Shown one piece after another: positions 27,301-41,864 of a stretch of 64,000 nucleotides of DNA. Source of the DNA: Plasmodium malariae (taxonomy: Eukaryota; Apicomplexa; Aconoidasida; Haemosporida; Plasmodiidae); the NCBI RefSeq assembly GCF_900090045.1, contig NW_021638287.1:1-64000 (forward strand), written 5' to 3'. Both the position numbers and the translations under genes were made by a program. The notes below the pieces were generated by a model. That model worked only from the letters and a program-made list of their open reading frames with translations, did no database searches and was not told where the DNA came from. Numbering within the stretch: position 1 is the first letter of the stretch; every line of letters starts with the position of its first letter.

Positions 27301-29049
27301 TATATTTATATTCAATTCTTTTTTATTTTATTTAATAAATATATATTAAAACTGAATGGGTAAATAATAAAAATATGAATGTTTATATATCATTTTATTA
27401 TGGTAATTGTTATCAATAGAGCTTTATAAAAATATTATTTTTATGAAGGTGTATTATATTATTACTTAATATAAAAAATTAGATATCAATTTATATTGTC
27501 ATCACTCTTAGAAAAGTATTTTAAATTATTTGAATTCATATAAACATATAGCGAATACCATATAGAGAATAATGTTAACGATTTTGATAATAACTTATTA
27601 AGATTGTTGTTTTGGGAATGAATGATACTTTAATAAACTATATAAAAAGATTACAAAAATTTTAAGGAAATACATAATACGAATAATAAAGATTGTAAAT
27701 ATACTTATTCTCCTTTAAAAATAATAATGAATTCAGGAAAATGAAGAATATAATTATATATATTTGAAAAATCATTTAATATATGTTTTCATAATTATTA
27801 AGAATTTAGTTAATTTTGAAATAACTGTTACATATATATTTATATTATATAATATATATTATCAAGATTATGCACTTATTTACATCTGAAATTGTATCTT
27901 TTTATTTTGAAAATATATATTAATCATTGTATTTTGTTTTTAAAATGAACTTATTTAGCTTTTATTTATGTAATTTTTTATTCAGAATAATTCATAATAT
28001 CATGGTACAATCGTATATATATTGATATAAATTGTGGAAATAAATAATATTATATAAATATAATTGAAATATACAACAACGTAATATTTTAAGTTTCCAA
28101 TATTTAAAAGAAGTAAAACGATGTGTGTAATTTTATAATTTTAGTGTATAATAATCCTTTCAGGTATTTTAGATATAATTAATAAAATTATTCCCTAAGA
28201 AGCACTTTATATTTAATTTAAATCATTTATTAAATATACATTTATTAAAGTATAATATTTTTTCTCGATATATTAAAATTTTTATATTTGTATAAAAATT
28301 TAGCTTAATATTATAAAGAGAATATGCTTTAGAATAATCCACTAACTTGGATAAATACGTTAGTTAGTATATTAATTTTCATCCTGAAATGTAATCAATG
28401 TTTGCAAAAAAATATTTATTATTTAAAGAAACAAAATACCAATGTATAATAATTTCTTTAATATGTAATTTAAAATTGATAGGAATATATTGCTATAAAA
28501 ACAAGTATTTATGTTTATTCAACTGTAATATTAACTTCTTTATTATACATTAACACATAATCATATAACATTTATAAATATTATTATTGTACAAAACAAT
28601 AATATATTATAGTATAATTTACTCGATAATTATTCACCTAAGAATTTTTCTATTTTTTCAAAATTAAATTGTCGCATTTATATGACATATATAATGGTTT
28701 TATATATAATACCCATATATATATTAAAAAGGAGTTATTACTAATAAATATTAATTCATTTTTTAAAATAAATATAAAGTTATACGTATTATAATAAAAG
28801 ATTATGTGCTATTGTTTTTTATATATAGAAAGTTATATTAATTAACAATGTCATTTTAGTAAGTTCAGATAAGCTATAATAAAATGCAATCTATAAGGGA
28901 AGTCATATGACACATACTCGGTTTATACTAAATGAAAACATTTAAATATTATTATTTTAATAATCCATTTCTTTAGAAGAACAATGAATTTTTGTTTATA
29001 GAAAATATTTTAGCACTTATATAACTCATATTTTTTCCTTTATTTTTAG
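24384..29049. other. AT-rich intergenic region
   Basis: No gene is supported. It starts with the fam-l 3' flank: a conserved block at 24865 and a second flank similarity near 25131-25200 (TTTAATGAGAAGTTAAGAAT), which is also found near 54645 after the gene ending at 53907. A first exon for the decayed PIR gene may lie near 28907 (ATGACACATACT) but does not join in phase. Confidence 0.5.
24862..24905 (+). repeat. Conserved 3'-flank block, fam-l copy
   Basis: AATAAATGTGTCTTTTTTTG followed by TATTTAATGAAATGAAGTGAG begins about 482 bp after the stop codon. It is the clearest of the copies and is nearly the same as the block at 56728 after the decayed fam-m gene. Confidence 0.5.
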
Positions 29050-30610
29050 AATGATCTTAAAAGAGATTTACCGGAATTTAAATTGTAAGAATTATTTAAC
29101 AATGAAACGACTTTTTATAGTTTTGATGAAAACTGTAAAGAATTTCAAAAATTTAAGGGAAAATATCAAGGAATTAGTGAACTCTGTATTAAAAATGAGA
29201 GAAATTTTAATAACTAATCTACAATACTGAACTCATTGTACAGTAATAATAGTTGTTCATAATTCATTTAGGTGTAATATTATGAAATATGAAAAATGTT
29301 TTATAAATATCTCAAAAATATTATGATTCATATTTTAGTAAAATTTGCTATGTTAAAAATAAATATTACTATGAATCTAAAAGTTATTTTTACATCCATT
29401 ACAATCCAAATGACATTTTGAACGAATGAAAAGAAAAAATGTATTTGTATAATTATTTTAAAAATTATAGCACTGCTGATTCTTGTGTTAATAGTTATGA
29501 TGATTTTATATATATCTAATATGATAAATACTTTAGTTCAATTAAATCGCTATATAAAATTTACAGAGTGGATTGTTATAATGCATTTGGAAAGGACACT
29601 TGTTAAGATTATTTTACATGCAAAGAAGATTATAATTTCAATTATTTATTATATATGTTTTAATTTAACTGAGCAAAAGAAGATTTCATATTCCCTAAAT
29701 ATGCTGTTAAATATAAATCAAATGGTAGATAAAAAAAGAATGCGTATTCTCACGCAGAAAAAACCATCATTTTTAGATTAATTAGATGTTATCAAGTGAG
29801 TAATCCTCATGGTAAGTCAGTATAGTTATATAAAAGCATTCCCACAACATTAGAAGCTTCTAAAAAAATATGTAGATGAGAAAATATTTAAAGATAGCTT
29901 AAATTACATGTTTCTGAATTTTCACATAAAGTGTTAGTGCTTAGTGGTGAGAAGGGAGAAGTAAATATTGGAAGTGATAACTCAGATAAAGAACGTAATA
30001 TGTAGAAACCTGAAAGGAAGTGAGTATCTAAGAGTTCCTCATCAAATAATGGATAGAAAGCTCATTCCTATTTGTCAGAAAATGTTCTATAAGAAGATTT
30101 ACCGAATTCCCCGTCTCCAGTACGAGAGCCAAGATTAACAGAACCAGATGCTAGTGAAACGGGATGTACTAAATAAAAGTTGAATTAGAGAGAAAACATA
30201 TCAAAAGTTATATGATTTTTGCATACTGTTGATAATAATTCTAATACTTCAGTATGTGTGTATAATAAGCCTGGATCTATTCCCATCTATCTAGGTATAT
30301 CAGTTCCTAATATATTCGCCGTAATTATTATTTTTTCCCTTTTTACAAAGTACATATAAATTTCATATTAAAATATAAATGTTTTATATTGATATATATA
30401 ATTAAATTTCTTTAAAATTTTATAATTGTAATATAAAAAAATATTATATTTTTTTTATATTACATATTTTGTTATTAGATTACTACCTTTTCAACATGGC
30501 TAAATGAGGGGACAAAAAGAAGATAAATGAAGGATTTTTTATATAATATAGAGAAATCATAACAAGCTTATATTTTAATTAGTATCAGTATAAATCCTAA
30601 AAGATATTGA
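29050..30610 (+). pseudogene. Decayed PIR (vir-like) gene
   Basis: After a TATTTTTAG acceptor the frame reads NDLKRDLPEFKL, a PIR exon 2 beginning, followed at once by TAA. PIR-like pieces continue with many stops: ELFNNETTFYSFDENCKEFQ, GISELCIKNERNFNN, then YLYNYFKNYSTADSCVNSYDDF and YRVDCYNAFGKDTC further on. These match the spacing of the conserved cysteine and aromatic residues in PIR proteins. A membrane segment (LGISVPNIFAVIIIFSLF) ends at a GT donor near 30350. Exon 3 from 30479 reads ITTFSTWLNEGTKRR*MKDF, the usual basic PIR cytoplasmic exon, ending near 30610. More than ten stops and several frame changes mean it cannot encode a full protein. A 98-codon open frame inside it (29485-29781) is in another frame and is not the gene. 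Confidence 0.75.
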
Positions 30611-31907
30611 ACAATTTGTACTTGTCCGTGTACTTAAGTTTTCTTTTGTTAGTGTAACCCATATAACGAAGTAAATTAGAATAAGAATATTTAAAAAATA
30701 ATAAATTGTAATCTATATGTAACAATTTTTTATATGTAAAAAATAAAAGAAGGAAAAAGATAAAGTTGAAGTTAATAGGATGCATACATACTTTTAAATA
30801 TCATATAAGAAATATATGAAATATATAATGAAATATTCAAATATGAATGATATAAGGAAATAAAACAATTCTTTAATGAGAAGATAAATAATCATAAAAA
30901 ATTTGTATTATACTATAAATTATATAACATAAAAGTATATTAAATATATTTTCCTCAGTTTAATAATTAAAAAAGGCACATTTTATTTATGATACAACTA
31001 TGAATTTTTATCAATAATTAGAATGGAATATATTGATAAATATTAGATATAAATTAAAAACTTTAGAAGTTTTAACAAATATCCTTATAAATATAATTAC
31101 AAAAATGGAGAAAATTTCAAACAATTTTTTATTATGTACTGTAATTAATTATAAGAAATATGCTTATCCTAAAATGTGATAAAAAATCTTTGAGTAAGAC
31201 AATTATTAGAAAATCGAGTAATCATATATTGTATACATTAATATATCTGTTTCACACAGTTGCGTAATAGAATAATTATAAATGAACTTAAATAATAAGA
31301 ATAATATTATTAAAATATTTAAGCATATAATTTATACAATTTCCGTTTTAAATTTATAAAATAATTAGCATTTATGTATATTTTTTGATATTATTCTTTA
31401 ATTTTTTTTTTGTGGTTCCTTTTTTTTATTAAATAATTGTATTTACTTTTTTGCATTTTTATATATAATAATATAAAAAAACTCTGAGAAAATTCAATGA
31501 AAGTTATGATTATATTTAATTTTTATAAATTACTTTAATGCAAAATTATTCATAACCATATCCTGATCAAATTTTTATTAACAAAAATTATACTGATACT
31601 ACGAAAAAAAAATTTTTTTTTATGTATCATTCGTAATTATTATGGCAAATTTAATACAAATAAAATTTATAGTAAAATAAATAATATATGAAAATTAGTA
31701 ATTGAATTTATATAAACATTTAATATTTGGCTTTATCTGACTTCCTGAAATATTAAATAAATTAAAATATAAATGTAATTATAACTATGGTATAAATAAA
31801 AATATATATTGAAAGATGTGAAAGTTTTCCTATATGCGTCATATTTTTAAATTTTCTTTATTAATTCTTAACATATTAAAGAATGATTTTTTTTTAAATT
31901 AATTACA

Positions 31908-31944
<37 letters not shown>

Positions 31945-34317
31945 AAATGAATTCTCTTGTATATATAAATTATAAATTCACCAAAAAAATATTTGATAAG
32001 GAACATCTAACCATATTGAAAGATTATAATAATGAAAATTTTATATTATTTTTAAAATACAAATTATTTGTATTAAATAATGATATTATAAAATTAATTT
32101 TTTAATTTCTTTATTTGTAAATATAAAAAAAAAACGACATAAAATTGAAATATTACAAATTTATTTTATATTCTTTTTATTACATATATATCTATGTAAA
32201 CCGTGCTCTTTTTAGAGATAATATATATAACAACGTTTTAAGCATGTTTTTAGAGTTTATATGAAAATTTACGTAATTTTTTAATAAATTGAGAAATTAT
32301 ATTATATATTGTGCGCTAAATTAAACAATAAAAAAAAATTTGTATATAATTATAAGCTTATATTTACTGTTGAAAGAATCAAAGAATAAAAGGCTCTTTA
32401 GTAAAGCAAAATAAAAATATAAACATTTAATAAAGTAAAGCTCTTATTAAATAAATGATTATAAATGAATTTTTTTACAGACCTGATAATAAGTTTTAGG
32501 ATATTTTTATACTTATTATTGTAATTATGTTAATAATATGATTAGGAATTAATCGTTGATTTTTTTAAAGAACATAATTTATACACATAATAGGCATTCA
32601 TAAAAATACTTATATTTATGTATAAATAATTTATTATTTTTTGTAACTACTGGTTAAAAACAATAAAAAACCTATTTAAAATTATAATAGCTAAGAGTAA
32701 TCAGTATAATTATTAGACATTTTTAAAAAAATAAATAAAACATAATTATATAAGTTAAGAGAAGTATCATAGAGATACATAACAAAAAAATGTATTTCTA
32801 ATGATATATTTAAAAATATTAACTTTGAGGATAACTAATTAATTTAATGATTAAATATGAAAATAGTATTTACTTATTCTAATATATATATAAAAAATGA
32901 AATTATAAAATAAAAAACTAATAAAAAGAAAGATATTAGTAATTTCAAAAAATAATGTATTCAGTGCAATACATACGATAGTTAATGTTAATTAAATTTT
33001 CATTTATTCGTAGTACGATGTCAAACATAAAGATCTATGTAATAAAAATATTAATAATCCAATAAATTTAATCATGTCAATAAATTATAACAAATTTTTC
33101 ATAATGAAATGATGTAATAAATGAAATATATTTTTTAATACTAATATGTTTAAGGAATTTGTTTGTTTTAAGGCTTCTTTAGAGAAATATGAACTATGCA
33201 AAAATAATTTTATTCGCATTTTTTGTTAAATACATTTATATCAATATATTTAAATTTTACGTAATAATGAAAAGTTTAGAGTAATCTAAATAAATATATT
33301 CTTAAATAATATATTATCTGTAACCGCATATTGTTTTCTTTAATTGATAAACACAATTATAATAACATAATTTCTATTATTTATTGAAACTTTATAAAAA
33401 TATTAATGATTAATCTTGAGTAAAAGTAATAATATGATTATATATATATTAATATTTTTAGTTAAACATTTATGAAAATAAAATTATAAATTAAACTTTA
33501 CTAATTATAAAAACATTATATTCCTATATCCTCATTTAGAGATATTCAAGATAAAGAGTATATATTAAAGATATGATTCTTTACTTACTGAGTTAAACAT
33601 ACATTAGATATATTTATATTTATTTTTAATACTAATATGCTGAAATTTTTGCTATTATGTATTCTAACATTATTTAAATATATAAATATATCTCAAAATA
33701 TAATATGAATTTGCATATAATCCGTTTTTATCTAATTTTAAAATTTACATTTATAATATAAGAATTTAAACTAAAGGAATGATTTATTATGAAAATGCAA
33801 CTATTTAAATGTGAGCATAGTCTATGTATATGTTAGATAAGAATTTCTTACATTAAAAATGAAAAAGAAAAATTAATCAGTAATATATTTTTAAGAATGT
33901 TAAATGATAAAATCGAATTCGTTCATACAGGAAATATCTTATGTATATGTACATTTGAAGAAACGTTAAATTTATGATATGTAATTGTAATTTGTCTTAT
34001 TTGAATATGTAAAAATTTTAAAATATTATTATTCCTTTTTTATTATTATATAATATTATCTATTGTGCTGCTTATGTTACATGTTTAAATGTGTTATTAA
34101 CCAAAGAAAAATTATAATAATATAATTTATACTTTATAAAAATTTAAAAACAACTCCTAGTAAATAAAAGGTTTTAACATTTTACAGTTGTTTATAAAGT
34201 TTACGAAAATTATGCATATATTATGTAATTTTATATACATTACATAAATAAATATACTTTTAATATATTTTTTATTTTTCTATTTTGACTGTTCAATGAC
34301 TGAAGACACATTTTAAA
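30611..34317. other. AT-rich intergenic region
   Basis: No gene is supported. It contains an (AT)15 microsatellite at 31911-31940. Short open frames, including 30597-30785 on the - strand, are lysine- and phenylalanine-rich AT shadows. Confidence 0.6.
31911..31940 (+). repeat. (AT)15 dinucleotide microsatellite
   Basis: Fifteen uninterrupted AT units in intergenic DNA. It is likely to vary in length between isolates. Confidence 0.9.
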
Positions 34318-35547
34318 ATGGCCACTATATTGCAGGTACACAACTTATTAATGCGTGATATATACGTATTCAGTGGAATATTCATTTTCTTATGAACTAT
34401 ATTAATAAAATTATTCTAAGAAATATGATTTTTCTAATTACATTTTTTTTTATCTTTTTTATTATCTCTAAGGGAGATTTTATGGAATCATTACCATCGA
34501 AAGTTTATTATAGAAAAATGTTTGAGTCAATAACAGATTATTGCGTCGAGTCTGATAATAGTAAATTTACACAAGCAAGATCCAAATTTAATGAATATGA
34601 GAAAATTAACAGTATTGTAAAGAGGCTTGTGAATCCTTTATGTCACGTATCTTTTACTAATGCAGGAGAGAACTGTGATAAACAATGTCATAAGTTATAC
34701 TATTGGTTAGGAAATGAGTTATTTAATAAATTAGAGGAAGATTCATTTTCAAAAGTTATTGGAATACTTGAGGAAGTTTCGAATGCTCTTCATGAGCGTG
34801 ATAAATGCAAATGTAATTTTTTTAAAGATGTTAAAAAGGAGAAGTTTGAAAAAATGAAGATTGTGAGAGATTATTGTGAAGATTATGAAAACATTAAGAG
34901 CACTCTAAAAGCTCATAATTATACTTGCGATAAGAATGTTAGTGATTATCTTCATAAAGCTACTAATGCATATGAAGAAATGTATAAATGTACACAAGGA
35001 AATGCTGAATTATATTATAAAGAACTTAAAAAGCATGTTCCTAGTTGTTTTGAAAAAAAGTTATCTCATTTGAAGTGTGAAATAAAGCAAGTGTCCGCAG
35101 AAAACCTAGGTACTAGTTTTTATAACACTAATATTTTGGACCAAGAATATGTAATTAATGTATCTGCCTTTACTTCATCTCAAATTTTTCTGTTCTTTGT
35201 TCTACCCTTTGTCGGCATTTTCTTCATTGGCTTCCTACTATATAAAGTAATTATTAATATTATTTATAAAATTAAATATCTTAATTTACTTCCATTTATA
35301 TTTGTTTAATAGATAAACAAATAAAAAGTAACGGTAAAATAATTATTATATAATCATCTTATATATATCTTTTGAATAATAGTTTACTCCAATTGTATCA
35401 TGGATACATACTAAAGTATTAAAGAAAAAATCAATTAGACGTAATTTGGATGAAATGGATATACTAGAATTAACAGAATACACGAACGAACGAAGAAGAT
35501 CAAATTTAGGTAGAAAAAAACTAAATGTAGCATATCATGCCGCATGA
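34318..35547 (+). CDS. PIR protein, three exons, intact
   Basis: Coding parts are 34318-34335 (MATILQ), 34473-35246 and 35383-35547, all joined in phase 0, giving 318 residues. Exon 2 opens GDFMESLPSKVYYRKMF, the standard PIR beginning. The extracellular part has the family's cysteine pattern (TDYC, NPLCHV, GENCDKQCHKLYYWLG, DKCKC, RDYCEDYENIK, YTCDKN, MYKC, PSCF, LKCE). One membrane helix (SSQIFLFFVLPFVGIFFIGF) lies near residues 243-262. Exon 3 is the basic cytoplasmic tail (FTPIVSWIHTKVLKKKSIRR... ending AYHAA). Introns are 137 and 136 bp. PIR proteins are the largest variant family in malaria parasites and are thought to act at or near the red-cell surface. The open frame also continues upstream into the intron from an ATG at 34392; the spliced MATILQ start is preferred because it is a typical PIR first exon. 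Confidence 0.88.
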
Positions 35548-38500
35548 GTAATCTTTTACGAAAAGTATATATTAAGTTTATATTAAGAATAATAATTTTA
35601 ACAAGAATATTTGTCCATATATTGTTCTATTAGAAAAGAAAGAAAAAAAAAAGAAAAAAAATACATAAATTAGAACGTCTATATCAGTAGACAGAAAATT
35701 ATGATATAGCAACTGATATTATAATTTAATGTAAATAAGAATACATTATTGATATATTATCATTGTAAAAAAAGTTAATAAGTAAAATATATAGAGAATT
35801 AAAATTAATAGAAAAAAAGGAGTGTTAAATTGGAAATTTCCATGTTTTTCGTTCTTTTAATTTATGTATCATTAGTCAAAATGCAATTAAAAATGAATTA
35901 AAATATTTGAATTTTTGGAGTTTATTAAAATTAAATATTTTTTACATATAGTAGTATAGTGAAAATTCACAACTTAAAGTAGCAAAATCCATAAAAGGAA
36001 TAATTAATTTTTTGTAAAAGTACATCGTAAATAATTATTATTATGACAAGAGGAATGTGCACCGTATAATACAGGTCATATATAATGTACCTGTACTACA
36101 ATAAATAATATACAATAAAATAAATGATTATATATATTATAAATTCGGAAATATATAATCTAATTTTGGAAATAGCATATTCTGTTAAATTAAATGAAAT
36201 AACTTTTTATATGAATATGCAAATATCAGTTTTTCATTAGCTCTTAATATACATAACATAAATTTACATAGTAAAAATAATAAATATAATTTGTGTAATT
36301 TTTATTATGAATAATTCTATAAATAAAAGCTACATCTACATAATATTCTTTATATTTTTACATTAAAGTAAAATGTTATACAAAAATAAAAAAAGTCATG
36401 ATAATAATAACAATTTTATAAGACATCACAGAGAAAAGAGATTTCAGCATTTTCATTTATAAAAATGGTATTCCTAAACATAACATTATAGAAGTATATA
36501 CTGAATGCAATTATCTGTAATTAATGAAGTTTTTTTTTTTTTTTATTATATATAAAATGATGATAAACAAAAAGTTATATTAAATAAAAATGATTAAAAA
36601 TATTGTTTAGTTCTTGTAATTTTATATTATATAGATACTGTTTCTTAAAAATATATTATATATAGTCAAAATATGAATATATAAGGAAACATATTTGGTC
36701 AATATATATATAATGTATTATTAAATTTATTGAAGTAAAATTAAAAGAAAAAGCATAATATTATAGAGTATAATATATATCAGCGCTATTATAAAAGAAT
36801 GGAATAATTTAATCAAATCAATGATCCCATTAAACTATCTATGGATGAGAGAAAAAAAAAAGTATTACAATTATTTTACAATAAAATTTAAAATTGTTGA
36901 ACTTTGAAATATATACCCTCATAGAAAATATATACTGTAAAATTAGGATATTAGTAATGTGTAAGGGTCAAAAAATGAAAAAAGCATATTATACAAAATT
37001 CGAATTATATATATAAATAAAATAAATTAAGCTTTATATAAATTATGTAATAAAAATAGTATGAAAAGGTAACCAAAGAAATAAAAATATAAAAATAACT
37101 AAAAAATGTTCATTATATATACACCTTAGATCTACAATTTCTTTTTTTTTTTTATGATTTAGTTTTTACAAAAGTAATTTTCCTAGGAAAACTGTTATAA
37201 ATTATCATTATATTATTAAAATAATACATTTAATATATAATATTTTTATAACTATCTACTACGCTAAATGAATCAAAGAATAAGGTATAAAAACTTACAA
37301 GTATAAATATTTCTGTTCTCAAAGTTATATTTTATAAAACAACAAATTTATTTTATTTATATTATTTGCACAAGAGTTACTATTTAACATATTATTTTGG
37401 GAGTATTCATGTATAAATCATGAATACTTTATTTCAATGTCGTTAATATTTAAAAGAAAAATATTCATACATAAAAACATTTCCTGAGTTTTAGTAAATT
37501 TTTTGTATATAAAATTTTGTATTTTTAAACTGTATTATTTTATATTGTAAATTCTTTCATATAAAATTATGCATTTATTAATGCTATAAACATCAGTATA
37601 TCTTCATTCAAATATTAAGTTTTATTTGGAGTAAATGACTTAATTATATAAAAATAATAAATGTCTTTAAATTTATATACGATGTTTTTACGTGATATTT
37701 ATTTTTCTTATAAGTGGTATTCTTAAACTCAAATAAACATAAAGGATTAAGTCAAATATTTTTTTTGGTAATTGTGCGATTTGCATATATAAAAATGCAT
37801 ACCTTGGAATATAAAACAGCTTAAATATTTAATTTGTTTTTGCAAACATATAGTTCGAGCTGGAATAATTAAGGTATATATATAGATAAATGAAAGTAAA
37901 AAGGTTCACTGCATTACAAAAAAACATTTTAATATATATCTTAGCACATTTTCATTTTTGTGTTACTATTAAATGTTAAAATACTTTAAGTAATTATATT
38001 CTTTTTAGTAAAATCTATACTTGTGTGTATAAAATAATTTTAGTTTATGTTTCAAAATATTGGTAAGAAATTTCAAATATATTAGTATAAACATAATATT
38101 TAGCTATAATATATATAAGAGATCATTAATTTTGACTAATAAAGTATATAACAAATAAATTAAATGATTCATGCATTAATGATAATATAAGTGAAGTTAA
38201 TAAATTATTGATTTAGTTTAGTTTTACAAAAATTATTAGAATTTCTATGAAAAATTAAATTGAAAACCAAAAATATATAATTAATTTGATATTTTTAACA
38301 TGTATTATACCAAAAAAAAAAAAGCATGTGTTATGATTAGTAAAACAAGGAAATGTTCGCAAAAAACATATATTTTTAATTTTTTAACACTTTTGTTTCA
38401 TTGCTGTAAATACTAATTTTTTTATCAATAATAACTACATTTACCGAAATATAATATTTATAAAATTATAATAATTCCTAGGGAAACTTAAAAATAGTAA

Positions 38501-38902
38501 TTATTCAAGAAACACCTAGAACAATAGCATATACCTATATTTTATACATTGTACATTCTATATAAATTTAATATTTTTTAATAATTAAAAATAATGAGAA
38601 AAAAATTGTTTAATCACTCTATTACGTAATTAAAGTATACGTTGTGAATATATATGAATGAATTGAAATCCTGTAATTTTACTTATCGTTAATTTTTATA
38701 AATAATATCAATAATGTAGTTTTAAAGAATCTTTTTTTAGGTATTTTTTTTTTTTAATAAGTAGCAAAATTTTCTATACATTTTAATTTTTTAAGAAAAA
38801 ATATTAATAAAAATAAAAGAGGTATATTTTTATTGTTAAAAGTGCCTAAAGTGATGTTCATTTTTTCTTTATTATATATATTACAATATTAGAGTCTATA
38901 AC
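35548..38902. other. AT-rich intergenic region
   Basis: No gene is supported. It holds a T run at 36530-36544 and, near 38526-38575, a weaker copy of the 5'-flank block (ATACCTATATTTTATACATT) before the next fam-l gene. Confidence 0.6.
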
Positions 38903-39872
38903 ATGAAACAAAGTATTGAGTTCGCATGTTTTATCAAAATTTTTATGTTTATCATTTTAATTTGGACATGTCATTTTTACAGTAACATGGTACCATAAAC
39001 GTTTTTTGAGGGAATTTGTTTTATTCATATTTACATTGTTTATTTTTATAAATTATTTTTTTTGAATGGGAATATTTATCCACTTATATATGAAATATTA
39101 ACAATTTTTTTTTTAGAGTAGGTTTAACAAAATTTTGGATGAAAAGCATGGCTCTGATAAAAAACTATATAAACGAATTTATCGATTATTAGGAAAATGT
39201 GAAAAGACTATTTTTGCAAATGTTGGAGATTTAGAATTAAATATACCATATAATACAAAAAGGAAGAATGAAGAAATATTTACAGTTGATAATGAAAAAT
39301 TTCAGAAGGAAAAAAAAGAAAAATTAGATAGAAGCTTATTATATAAGGAAAAATTGATTAAGCAACTTATGAAAAATAAATGTACCATGCTACATAAATC
39401 ATATAATCATTATGAAAAAAAAATAATGAATGGACTTGATGATAAAGCTTTTTTTAAAAAAATGATTTTAATTAATAATAAGAATTACAAAAAATTAAAA
39501 CGCAAAAAATTCGGACTACGCCTTTGTTTACTTTTCATTTTGTTCGTGGTGGTATTAGTGATACCTATAGTAGATTTATCATTTGGAAAATTTCAAGAAG
39601 CGGGTAATTTACTTGGAAAATTATGTGGCTTATCAGGACAAGATAGCCTTCAGCCTGTAGAGAGTGAGGTTACTAGAGGTTTTTGGGCTAATTTGTTTTT
39701 CTCTATATGCAATAATAATAAAATTATAGGATATAAAATATTTGGTGTTCTAATATATTGTTTACCTATCATAATATTGGGTATAATAATTATAAAAGGA
39801 ATATATTATTATTATAAAAATGTTATAAAACACAAAAAAATTAAGTACGTGGAAGCTTTCAATGAATGGTAA
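38903..39872 (+). CDS. fam-l exported protein, two exons, intact, divergent
   Basis: Coding parts are 38903-38989 and 39117-39872, phase 0 across a 127-bp intron (GTACCA...TTTTAG), giving 280 residues. Exon 1 is signal-like (MKQSIEFACFIKIFMF...HFYSNM). RLLGK at residues 52-56 is the export-like motif. The middle signature is diverged: YNHYEKKIMNGLDDKAFFKK replaces SHLEKKIFKELDYVDFLK. Membrane segments lie near residues 163-184 and 237-261. The tail (NVIKHKKIKYVEAFNEW) has H for Y in the usual KYxKIK motif and is extended by an unusual acidic or aromatic end. It is closest in plan to fam-l but is an outlying member. The next fam-l copy, which carries a stop, begins about 2 kb downstream on the same strand, so the two may be a tandem duplication. 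Confidence 0.84.
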
Positions 39873-41864
39873 GTGGTATATTTATTTCTTTAAAGAAGCC
39901 TTTAGTGTTATATATTATCTGTAGTATCTTTAATGAAATATTAAATATATGAATAATTGCTTAGATTTTATATGTAAATTTGCATGTACGTAGCTATATT
40001 TATACGTAAATGTAAACAAAATATGTTTTTATTTTTTTTTGTAAATTTGAATATTTGAAAGTTTTTTAATCTGTAATTTAATATACTCCAAGAATTGAAT
40101 TAAATATTATGTTTTTGACATATATATTTCTGTATTTACGTAAATTTCACTGAAATATATATATTTGTATAGTAAAATTAATATGTAACTTTATAATTAA
40201 TGTCATTTTATTGAATTCATTTAATGATGTACATTTTAACTATTAATATTGTTGCTTTATATTTTTAATCATTTACTAGTATAAAATTATTATTTTTTCA
40301 GATTTACAATAGAACGAATTGTTATTTTAAAATTAGCAATTAACGTGCCTCGTTTTTTATATAATGAAAGGAAGAGATAATATTTATTTTATTAAAATTT
40401 TTTTTTTTTTTTTGAACTTTAAAATAGTATTTTAAATTTATTTTTTATTATTTGTTCTAAATTTCATATTAATTTCTTAATATATTTGCTGGAAAAATAA
40501 TATTTTTTTAAGGAAAAAATAAAATTTAGTATTTTTACAGTAATTTCTTTCGAATATAATTATTTTATAATTGTTATTATCTGGTTTACATCACATATGC
40601 TGTAGAAATAATTGAACAGAAATTTTTTTTCGCTATAAGTATTATTAACTGGAGGAATATTTATTTGTATTCATTGTTTAATATGTGTTTGCGAATTTAT
40701 TTTTATGAACATATATATCGGTTAAACATCAAACAAAAATTAATATATTGACTTTAAAATTGTAAGTACAAAAGTTATTACATAATATATTTTGGTAAAG
40801 GTTATTGTTACATTTTCCTATTTCTAATTTGCATATAATAACATATGTATTAATATCATAAGTAAATTTATATTATTTTGAATTTTATAAATAGGATAAT
40901 TGTATGAAATATTCATGCACTTATTTTCCTTTTTCCTTTTTTTTTATTTTTCTAATATATGCATATTTTTTAAAATATGGTTATGTGTATAAAAAATAAA
41001 AACAAAAATATAAGGGGGATTAATTTAAAAAATCCAAATAAAGAAATAATGGTACTAATTAAGTTTAATTAAGAGTTATACTTTTTAAATATATAACACA
41101 AAAATAGAAAATAAGCCTTTATTTACTTTTAAAAAATATATATGTTAGATATATTGAATAATACATTATAAATTCATTTTTTTAAATATAGTGAAAAGCT
41201 TAATTTAAAGTTCCTGCTTATAAGAAAACTAAAAAATGTGTTATATTTCACAAAACAAAAAATTTGCACAAGTTATTTGCTACTTTAATAATTATTGTAT
41301 AGTTATCATTATTAATATATTATAGAATAAATAACTTGTTTTTTCAAAGTGTAATATCTAATAAATTAGAACTAATAATAGGAAAACATCATTAAAATTA
41401 AAAATTACTATCTTAATATATAAAATGTTGTAATAGATCTATATTCTATACATTTTACGCTATAAATTAAATGAGTATTCATAAATATTTATATATCTTA
41501 AATTTTTTTTTTATATTGAAATGTTTCCATAAAAAAAACTTGTAATTACTGAACCATGTTTAATAATTAACTTATACATTTTGAATATTTATGAATGAAT
41601 TAAAATCATAGTATTTTATTTAAAGTTATTTTTTTATTTATAACATAAATGTTAAAAAATTATAATATATTTTTAAAAGTATTATATTATGGTTTGCATT
41701 GTAAAATGCATTTTAGGTATATATATATATATTGTTATCTTTCTATGAAGTAATAATAAAAAAAAATTGAAAAAATACATGTAGTACTATATTTCATTGA
41801 ATATATAACACTTATTATAAATATAATTCTTTTTAAATATATTACAACTTTGGAAAACTTTATG
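39873..41864. other. AT-rich intergenic region between two fam-l copies
   Basis: No gene is supported. A 3'-flank block (TAACGTGCCTCGTTTTTTAT then ATAATGAAAGGAAG) lies at 40341, 469 bp after the stop. A 5'-flank block (ATCTATATTCTATACATTTT) lies near 41437, before the next gene. Confidence 0.6.
40341..40380 (+). repeat. Conserved 3'-flank block, fam-l copy
   Basis: It matches the blocks at 24862 and 56728 in its GTGYCT core, T run, TAT and AATGAAA parts, and begins 469 bp after the stop of the preceding gene. Confidence 0.4.

Noticed and set aside
29485..29781. 98-codon + strand open frame
   Set aside because: It lies within the decayed PIR gene but in a different frame from the PIR-like pieces.
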